Source of the DNA: Isoetes taiwanensis
Lineage: Eukaryota; Streptophyta; Lycopodiopsida; Isoetales; Isoetaceae
Assembly: GCA_021234155.1 (NCBI GenBank)
Contig: JAJEKV010000004.1
Location: 12,674,716-12,738,715, forward strand
Direction of reading: 5' to 3'
Length of the DNA: 64,000 nucleotides
The notes under the pieces were generated by a model that saw only the letters and a list, made by a program, of their open reading frames with translations, did not search any database and was not told the origin of the DNA. Positions 56,090 to 64,000 of the stretch are shown here, piece after piece (within the stretch, counting starts at the first letter, position 1; every line of letters begins with the position of its first letter). The position numbers and the translations under genes are program-made.

Positions 56090-59000
56090 ATAGGAATTGT
56101 GTCTCCGCGATGGTCTCCCGGAATTGTCGGGGCTTCCCATGGCGAGAGGGAGATAGTCTCAACTTCGGTTGCCCATGAGACATGGATCTCATCTTCCTCA
56201 TGGAAATATGGGAGCATGCGAGGACCACAGGATACCCGACTTGCCGGGATACCAAAGACTACTCAATCTTCAATGATTGCACAGAGAAAGGGGGCATGGG
56301 GGTGGCCTCTGCTACCGAACAACCTTGCAGCACGTCAATCTCCTTGTTCAAGACGGACAAGCACAACCCGGTACACGTGGGTGCGTGTGCAAAACTGCGT
56401 AGCGGACCCCTCTTTGTGGCGGCCGCTACTTTCCACATCAGAAAGCAACTTCTATCACATCCACTTTCGGATGTGGATAGGCTGGACCCCTATGTCGATC
56501 TATATGATGACATCTGGCGGATAAGCGGTTAGGCGTGTCATACTCCTTGGAGACTTCAATGCGCAGCGACCGGGTAGAACAACCCATGAGATTTGATCCC
56601 TTGATGATGATATATTGCGATTCGGCCTGGCGAAGGAGCTTGGCCACGGACATCGGATGACAATCAGATCACACGCTATGGTCGGCAGTTGCTTTTGCTC
56701 TCTGCGGTATCTTTGACTTGGTAATCTGCAATGGATCGGGCACGGTGGCCTTCCACCCGCAAGAGCACTTGTAGGCGGAAAAACCGGGGGGCGGATCTAG
56801 TGTGGTGGACTATGTGTTGGTGCACGGCGGGGGATATGCATGTCATCAAGCACTTTCGGTGGGAACAACTAATCGGGATGAAGAGATCGACTCGGACCAC
56901 TTACCACTTTACTTGAAGTTGGCTTGGCGGGGTTGTCGCGAACCCCGGTGCAACAACTCCTCACATGCCTCACCGCGATTGGATTATGAACATCACGGGG
57001 GCTTATGCCCGGATGCTTATAGATGACCTGGTAGAAATTTTGCAATATCCTACACTAGAGCAAATGACAGCCGGGTGGATCGATGTGCTTAGGATCGGCG
57101 AAGAGAGGTGCTTTGGGATAAGCCGCCCAGCACCTCAAGAACACAACCTTCCCACGTAATCAATGGTTTGATCACGAGTGCAAGGAACACAAGCGCTGGC
57201 TCCGCCAAGTCACGGACCACTTTTACGCCCACATGCGGTCGAACGGATGCAGTATCTTCCTTAAAAGCTAAGAAAGCCGGACACATTGCGGCGCATCAAA
57301 GGGAAATGTTTTACCTCACGGAACGTCACCCGGGACCTTCGGCGAAGGTTCTTAGAAAGCCGTCGACCCACAGGGAATATCACTCCCGAGCAGTGGAGGC
57401 AATACTTGCAACAGCTATACGACCCTCAAGGTGCACATGCAGCATTACCCTTGCAAGAAGGCCCAGTGCTGGAAATCACAGATTCGGACGTGGAACAAGG
57501 CTTACAACGTCTTGCTAATGGGAAAGCCCGAGACTTGGATGGTATGCAGGCAGAATTGCTTAAGTGGGCGGGGGCGTCTATAATACCGATCTTGACCCGC
57601 CTTGTTCAACAAGGCATTACGAAGGCTTCCCTATTGCGGTGGACCAATAGCGAGTTGTTCCCATTTATAAGGCGGTGACCCACACCGCCCGATATTACCG
57701 AACAATCATGGTCAGCCTCGGTGTTTGCAAACCGCTTTGGAATTCTCGAGCGGCGGTTGATGGGTAAAGACGAGAGGCGGCGAGAGGTGCGGGCCCTCAC
57801 CCAGGCAGGATTCAGACCTCGGCACTCAACCATTGACCACATCTTCACGTTGCGAACTCTGATTGAAGACAGCAGGAACCGCCGTCAGGATCTATATTGT
57901 TGCTTTGTGGATTTTGCGAAGGCGTTTAACACTGTGCCTCGGGAAAAACTATGGGCAAGATCAGCGGTAGGGGGTTCTGTAGATTTGCGTAATGCGATGT
58001 ACGAGGCTATATGAAAGATGCTGGTCGGTTGCGGCAACAAGCCAACCATTTGATAGTAGTATCGGGGTTCGTCGGGGATGCCCTCTCTCCCCCAACATTG
58101 TTTGGGCTTTACATTGATCAATTGGAGGGCTGGCTTTGTCGATAATGGGGCGATGCCTTCTCTATCGAGATCATCGGGCGCTTAATATATCGCGATGATG
58201 TGGACCTCCTAGCTTACACACCAGCGGACATGCAACGACATCTCGATGCCTGGACACATTCTCGCCAAGCGGCCCGATATGCGGCGTCAACCTGCCAAGA
58301 CTAAGGTGGTTTTCATATCATCTTCCGCGTCGGTAGAGGTCCCTTCCTTCGCTACCAAGGCGAGAATGTGGAAGTTGCATCCACATACAAGTATTTGGGA
58401 GTGGAGTTTCCTTCTACTATGCACTGGGACACATCCATACGGCTCACGAGTGACGGGCAGGTGAAGGCACTATATGCAATGCAAAACAATAGTCATAGAG
58501 CGGAGTTGTATGATTGGGCCCATCAGTCCACACTGTTCAAGGTCTTAGTAGAGCCCGTCCTTTTATACGGGGTGGAAGTATGGGGCCCATGAGTATCACT
58601 TGCTACTTGGAATGACTTGGAGCAGTCCAGAAAGCCTTCTTAGTACGAGCACTAGGGGTGAAGTCCACGGTCCCCATATCAAATTCTCTTGCGGGGAGAC
58701 AGAATTCTTGCCTCTTGAGAGGGCCCCTTGATCGCCACATTGTCTATTTTCGGAAGGTGGTCAATATGGACGATGCTCGTCTCCCTAAACTAGCTTATAT
58801 CATGGCAATGGGGCAGCCCTCAAGGCCTCTTTGGAGGGAAAAGAGAGCTCAATGGTTGGCTAGATGGAATGTGCGAGAGCACGGGTGCATACATATGCAA
58901 ACAGAGGCAGATCGCCATAGCTTGAGGCAATATCTTGGCGCTTGCTTCCTCGGCCAAGCTTTGGGATGCCAATACCCTTGAACATGTCAAGACAAAGACA

Positions 59001-59345
59001 CTATCGTAGCCACATAAATCCCACATTGGAACGAGGCCCGCAATGCTACCAAGCGTACCCCACTTGCCCATGAAAAGCCGCACTCATTGCCTCCATTTGC
59101 CACAGGGGCACATCATCTTCGAATTGAGGCGGGGCGGATGGATTGGTGAGCCACGCCAGAGCGGGCTCATCAATGCCGCCAAATGGGAGTCATTGAGGAT
59201 GAATCTCATACCCTTCAAAGTTGCCCAAAGATATGATCAAATTCGGACGCTATCTTTGAGTTGGTGGGGCCCGCCCGACCATTACATGTGACATTGAGCA
59301 CGGCAGATCCCGTGCGGTCTTTGGGATCATACCTTCAGGAGGTTA
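56090..59345 (+). pseudogene. LINE ORF2: AP endonuclease and reverse transcriptase, broken
   Basis: The endonuclease region runs from RNCRG (56120) to SSVVDYVLV and DSDHLPL (56795-56910), the SDH end of APE-type nucleases. Reverse transcriptase pieces: LANGKARDLDGMQAELLKW (57510-57567), QAGFRPRHSTIDHIFTLRTL (57805-57864), CFVDFAKAFNTVPREKLW (Asn replaces the catalytic Asp of KAFD), a GCPLSP-like remnant near 58080, and YRDDV (58188) where YADD/FADD is expected. ASTYKYLGVEFPSTMHWD (58378) and EPVLLYGVEVWGP (58550) are thumb-region landmarks. Many stops and frameshifts, plus both altered catalytic motifs, make it inactive. It copies its RNA at a nicked target when intact. Confidence 0.85.
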
Positions 59346-59439
59346 TGGACATGCGAGATCAGCTATGTCCTCAGGCACACACTTGACATGTATATATACA
59401 TTGATGTATACTTGTACAGTTTGACATCATTCTTATTAC

Positions 59440-59586
59440 TGCCACGGTTTTCCCTCGAAAACCCTTCGGGGCAGGGTTTTTTTTAACCCGGATAGTAATA
59501 AGTTTGTTGCGCTCTTTGTGGGTCCCATAGGCCGATTGGCCTCAGTGGACGATAAAAAATCATTCTCATTCTCATTCTCATTCTAA
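59440..59586 (+). terminator. LINE 3' end with CATTCT tail
   Basis: A GC-rich hairpin-like AACCCTTCGGGGCAGGGTT (about 59460) and GGCCGATTGGCC are followed by AAAAAATCATTCTCATTCTC repeats that stop at about 59586. Some LINE families end in a short tandem repeat rather than poly(A). Confidence 0.65.
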
Positions 59587-60720
59587 TTTGGTTTAATATT
59601 CTTTTTTTGACATGCTCACAGATGCAGAATTAGAGATATTATGCATAATATGTTGGCTATTGATGTAAAATTGTCCTTTTCTCAAATATAAAATTCAAAA
59701 CTCCTTGTTAATGGCTTATTTTATCCTCTTTTTCTTGTGCAAATTATTCAAGTTGTGATAGCCATATTCTGATTTCATTGGAGCTTTATTTGCACAGGTG
59801 GCAATGTTGTGAATCATGGCATTTGCATAGATAGCAATGTCATGAATCATGGCAACAATGTAACTATGGCAAAGCATCTTATTCCCAATCATACGAGTGC
59901 ATTCAAGAACTTTGTATCTTGTATCTTTTGTGGAAATCCACTACATTGGGGAGGGACACATTACCTATTTTTCTACTTCACAAGGTGACATTATGCAATC
60001 ATGTGATCTCGGATCTTTCGAATGATGCTATAAGCCTAAATGCAGACAAATATTCATCCGTTTTGAGCTATTGTCTTTCAGCAAAATAGAGAAAGGCAAT
60101 GCAACAAAAATAGTTAGCATTTGTGAATATGGCTAAGACTTGAAAGATGTGGTTGTAAAAGTTCGAAACATGTATTTTTTTGCACCGTTGCAAGCTATGT
60201 AAATTGATTCTAAAAGAGCAATGCACATAATGCCAAGTTTTGTGGCTGGCGCCAATGTACTTTCTGAACTCAATATTGCCTTTTTGATCTTTTTTGAAGG
60301 TACTATGCTCAGTAATAAAAGGCAAAGTCTCCAAGATACAAAGCACTTGGAGAAGGAAACTAGATGTTTCTCTCCTGACAATTCAAGGGACTGTTTACAA
60401 TTTAAGGATGTTGCCGTGTATGCAAAGCCATTTCAGATTTACTAATAAATGGCCGATAGAGAGATGCAATTAGATGATGGCATTTCCTATGAGTGAGGCA
60501 CATTGCCATGTATGCCTTAAAGGTGAATACATAGGGTGTGAAGAACAATAGTTTGTTCTTTTAAGGCTTGCAACATACATGTATATCAAATATGGGCATG
60601 CTCTTTGTAGATGAGCATAACAAGAAAATGAATCTTGAACATCAGAATCTCTTCGAGAATTAAAAGTGTATATCTGATTTTTCTATTCTATATATATGTT
60701 CTTATGTTTCGCGCTTATCC
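59587..60720. other. Spacer without recognised gene
   Basis: AT-rich. A short duplication GGCAATGTTGTGAATCATGG / AGCAATGTCATGAATCATGG lies at 59800-59850. No gene supported. Confidence 0.4.
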
Positions 60721-60727
60721 GGCCGTC

Positions 60728-61000
60728 CGTTCGAGATCCGACGGCTCACGTGGGTTTGGGACGTATCCTACGGCCCAGATGGCCTGAAAGTTTACATATA
60801 ATATGTGTACCGCGGTCCTACGGTCCAGATTGATCTAATCCTGACCGTCGGTCCGAGATCCGACGGCTTACGTGGCTTGGGGACAGATCCTATGGTCCAC
60901 GTGGCTTTGGGAATTATATGTAATAGATCCTACGGCTCATATTGCTTTTATATGATGAGATCTTGATCGTTGATCGAGTCTAAGATCCTAAGGCTCATAT
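60728..61000 (+). repeat. Array of GATCC[GT]ACGG motifs, several followed by CACGTG-like boxes
   Basis: Seven copies lie near 60737, 60767, 60815, 60857, 60887, 60928 and 60988. The consensus is GATCCKACGGCYCACGTG. Three are directly followed by an ACGTGG/CACGTG core, a plant G-box/ABRE-like site. Larger units of roughly 120 bp are also repeated. Confidence 0.7.
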
Positions 61001-61044
61001 TGAATGCTCGTTCCTTAAGGAAAGGCTTTTAAATTTTTTTATGT

Positions 61045-61115
61045 TATTGGGGGGATTCGAACCCTGGTCCTCAATCCCCCAAACCCCCCACTCTAACCAC
61101 TAGACCAAGCATTAA
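61045..61115 (-). mobile_element. tRNA-derived SINE-like head
   Basis: On the minus strand, TGGTCTAGTGGTTAGAG (61107-61091) fits a Pol III A box and GGTTCGAATCC (61063-61053) fits a B box, at tRNA-like spacing. The acceptor ends do not pair well, so it is not a working tRNA. The body would be the motif array to its left. Confidence 0.6.
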
Positions 61116-61139
61116 TTTTATGAAATTTATGTTTCAAAT

Positions 61140-61740
61140 ATATTTAAGGGTAATGTTCTAATTAAGATAAAATAGACTATAATACTCTAGGATGTTTTGA
61201 AAGTTTCAAAATGTTCCAAAAAGTTCTAAAATGTTCTAGAAATTTCTAAAATGTAAGGGAATCCAGGAGAATTAAAGGGAATATAAGAAAATCTCATAAA
61301 TTGTAAGAGAATCTAGGAAAATATACAAATCTAATGGAATCTCTTAAAATTTAATTGAATCTAAGGGAATCTTCATATTTTCTAAGGGAATCTAAGAAAA
61401 TCTTGATGAAAGTTTTTTTAAGATTTTAATAGAATGTTCTAAAATGTTTCATAATAAAGGTGTACAATATAAATCTTGAAAAAAAAAATATTCTAGATGC
61501 TCAGGGCAAGCGCCTCAGTCTAGGAATAAAAAATGTTTTAAAAATATTGCACAGATCCAAAATAGATTATTTTGAAAGTTTTTAAATGCTCATGGGTAAG
61601 CACCTCAATCAAAATAGAAAATTCTAAGAGAATCTAGGGGAATCTTCATGAATGCTAAATATAATACATAGAATGTTGAAGAATATAGAGGAATCACAAG
61701 AGAATCTCAGTAGAATCGTTGGTTATCTAGAGCACTACAG
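61140..61740. repeat. Degenerate AAGGGAATCTAAGAAAATCT repeats
   Basis: AT-rich tract of decayed short repeats, such as TTCTAAAATGTTCTAGAA and AAGGGAATCTAAGAAAATCTT. ATGCTC..GGGTAAGC.CCTCA occurs at 61500 and 61590. No gene. Confidence 0.6.
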
Positions 61741-62226
61741 GGCCTTACACCGTAAGAACATGCTAAAACTGGAACAATGCGCCGTGGGACGTATTAATTT
61801 TCTTGTATAAATATATTAATACAACTCTTGCTTAAGAACTTTTGCATATGAGTGAAACTTCTCACTTGCAAAAATATATCATATCTCTCAATTTCATTGC
61901 ATAAGGCTTATTTGCAATCTTAATGAAGCTAAAGTTTTATAAAAGTAGTCTTTGCAGAACTGGATCTTATTGAATCTATAGATATGCCAGATGCAATTCA
62001 AAAAGTAGGAGCAACTAAAAGGAACCCTAATCTTAACGCTAGAAAACTGGTGATATGGGAAGGAGCATCCTCTAGAAACCAAAAGAGGATGAAGAGAGAT
62101 AAGTTTGAAAATAAGCAGAAGAGAATGGGATGAAAGAAAGCCTCGTCAGAGAACACGATTTGATAACTGAAAGAAGAGTAATAGAAGAGACTCTTAAAAG
62201 ACTGAGAACTGGTTTGTACATTTGCC

Positions 62227-63000
62227 ATGAGAAGAAAGAAGATGATTGAAAGCAGTGGCAACAAAACAAGAAAAAGAAAGATTGCAGATTGCTTATATAA
62301 AATAATAAGTGCAGCAACAGTTCCATCCTCATGGCGGTTTAAGGTGAAAGGCAAAATAGCAGATCGTGAGATTGTTGTCCTGTTTGATGATAGGTTGCAT
62401 CATAATTTTATAAATGGGCTGAAGTTGTCAGGTTAAGATTTGCGTATTCAACTTTCTACAGTGCAAGGGTTGAAAGGACCAGAAAGTCATTGGAATAAAT
62501 TTATTATTATGCCATTGCAATTCGAAAGTTATGTTGAACACAGGGCGCCAATTCTTGGAATAGGATGGCATATGCAATATGATGTGCAGCCCAAGTATCA
62601 TGAAAGAACTGTTAAAATGTAGGTTGATGGGCAGCCTGTACCTTGAAGGCAGATTATATAAATAAATATAAACCTTTGTTCACATATTCAAAAGCAAAGA
62701 CCTTAATATGAAATGATGTTGAGTCATATCTCATCTACTTGAAAGATTCTGATCCTCCATCTGCAAATCCCTCCTGAATTGTGTGGTTTCTCTTGATAAT
62801 TTGATGATTTGTTTAAAGATTAGGAGATATTGGTTCTTCCTCCACCTCATACTAAAGATTATGCTAATTATTTACACCCAGATGCAAAGCCTAAGAGCAC
62901 CATACAGAGTAAGTTGTTTTGAGAAACTGAGGATGGAAAAGCAAATAAAAGAGATGCTGGAATGGCAATTGATTCAGCCAAACAGCTCCTTTTGAAGCCC
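62227..63000 (+). pseudogene. Ty3/gypsy pol fragment (protease and reverse transcriptase start)
   Basis: GKIADREIVVLFDDRLHHNF (62350-62410) is a Ty3 protease region whose Asp-Ser-Gly-Ala site reads Asp-Asp-Arg. GIGWHMQYDVQP (62560) follows the usual GMPWL position. RAPYRVSCFEKLRMEKQIKE then MLEWQLIQPNSS (62895-62993) is the entry to the reverse transcriptase. Stops interrupt it and no LTR is visible next to it. Confidence 0.75.
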
Positions 63001-63189
63001 CAGTTATTATGATTAAGAAGAAAGTCGCATGTAATTAAAGTGGGTCACATTCTGACGTTTGGAACTCATGCAGTAAAGTGGGACTTGTGCAAAAATAAGT
63101 AATTTGACATTGAACCACCACTTGATTTTTTCATGATAAAGAAAAGACCAGAGTTTACAAAAAACAATCCAAAAAAGGAACAATATCTA

Positions 63190-63435
63190 CGAAGGAAAAA
63201 TAGGGAACGGGGTGGGTTCAGAGGCAAATGTAGTAGGCAAAGGGGCAAATGGGGAGGGACAAAGAAATTGGAGAGGAGGGGCAATGAAAGGGGTAAAAGG
63301 GAAGGGCAAAGGGTTAAAGGGGCAAAGGGGGAGGGGTGGAGGGGCAAATCGAGGTAAAGGGGACAAAGGGGTAAGGGGGCAAGGAAGAGAGGCAAAGAAG
63401 GCAATGTGTGTGTGTGTGGGGTGGGGGGGGGGGAT
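63190..63435 (+). repeat. Purine-rich, G-run low-complexity tract
   Basis: GGGGCAAAGGG-type words repeat, then GTGTGTGTGTGGGG and a run of about ten G. Runs of three or more G suggest G-quadruplex potential. The open frames here (Arg/Gly-rich on one strand, Pro-rich on the other) are composition artefacts. Confidence 0.8.
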
Positions 63436-63473
63436 GGCCAACCCAAGAAATAAGCTTAAAATATAATTAAATT

Positions 63474-63755
63474 AAAATATCTTTAGTAATTAATTTAATT
63501 AAACATAAATTAAATTAATTCAATACTCCATTAAAAAAATTTCTCGACTTGGTAGTCGAGAAAAAAGCAATCTCCATGGAAAGCGTCCAAGTATTATGAC
63601 GTTACGTTCAAGTTTTATTCTCTACCATTGATCTGGCAAATATTGTCGGTATTGTGCCAGATCAATGGCCATTAAAATTTTGACAAAAAAATGTATGCCA
63701 ATGTCAATGGTGTAGAACGAACCTATGGTTGAACTAAAAATAAAAAAGAAGCCCG
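63474..63755 (+). repeat. Dispersed repeat, copy B
   Basis: Direct-orientation relative of 7831-8155, ending at the same landmark CGAACCTATGGTT. It lacks about 30 bases present in copy A. The hairpin TCTCGACTTGGTAGTCGAGA is kept intact. Confidence 0.8.
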
Positions 63756-64000
63756 ATACACATCCTCATGGTTGAAGAGATGACTGACAGACACCGAAAG
63801 GTGCACCAAGATAAGGGGCTGATGGGTGCCTACGACTATCATGAACTCCCTGCACTTGATCAAAGGCACCCAACCAAACTAGGTATGATAAGTAAGAGAA
63901 CATATATCTGTTCTTGTTCTAACATGAACAATTATCTAGCTGCAAGTAGGGCCTCCTAGGTAGCTTATTTGTTTCCATAATTTTTTGGAGGAGGCAAGAA
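63756..64000. other. Window end, no gene recognised
   Basis: A 63-codon open frame (63768-63959) carries no family motif, and the sequence is too short to interpret. Confidence 0.3.

Noticed and set aside
61045-61115. tRNA gene on the minus strand
   Set aside because: A and B boxes are present, but acceptor and anticodon stems do not pair, so I call it a SINE-like head.
63066-63466. Pro-rich and Arg/Gly-rich proteins
   Set aside because: Products of a purine-rich low-complexity tract; no conserved motif.

Overview
The window looks like nuclear DNA of a land plant. It has a plant-type alkenal/quinone reductase gene (33.99-35.73 kb), a P-class PPR pseudogene, a GDSL lipase-like pseudogene, short GT-AG introns and two LTR elements primed by the plant initiator-Met tRNA motif TGGTATCAGAGC. 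Transposase and recombinase families otherwise best known to me from animals suggest a fern, lycophyte, bryophyte or conifer rather than a compact angiosperm genome. That placement is inference. Most of the window is accessory: nested, decayed transposons and repeats. Only four open coding genes stand out: the tyrosine recombinase at 9.3 kb, an acidic unknown protein at 13.8 kb, the reductase at 34 kb and a transposase-like protein at 48.1 kb.

Layout. 0-3.5 kb (+): decayed DDE-type transposase that begins outside the window. 4.5-6.1 kb (-): coiled-coil/zinc-finger pseudogene, convergent with it. 8.4-11.5 kb: a 547-residue Crypton/DUF3504-like tyrosine recombinase, with two 29-30 bp inverted copies of a recombination-site-like motif around it. 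12.5-13.3 kb: GC-rich repeat built from GGTTCGCC...GGCGAACC palindromes. 13.8-17.1 kb: two convergent genes, one with a Ulp1-like protease region. 17.9-21.0 kb (-): broken AT-hook plus N4/N6 DNA-methyltransferase pseudogene. 22.5-25.7 kb: SWIM-finger transposase relic. 26.8-28.9 kb (-): a second palindrome-rich repeat next to a second, truncated recombinase. 29.6-33.2 kb: PPR pseudogene and LINE 3' ends. 36-42 kb: LTR-element relic and satellite-like repeats. 42.3-47.5 kb: Ty3/gypsy chromovirus with nearly identical LTRs but broken coding sequence, inserted in a GDSL lipase-like exon and itself hit by a short poly(A) retroposon. 48.1-50.7 kb: intact two-exon transposase-like gene. 52.9-59.6 kb: decayed LINE with tandem 5' monomers. 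60.7-63.8 kb: tRNA-derived SINE-like sequence, GATCC[GT]ACGG repeats, a Ty3 fragment and a second copy of the repeat seen at 7.8 kb.

The most interesting signal is the recombinase. It keeps most tyrosine-recombinase catalytic residues, has introns, and shares an intron position and phase with the 28 kb relic. In both places the same palindrome-rich GC repeat lies downstream in the same relative orientation. Together these suggest an undescribed plant family of Crypton-like mobile elements.
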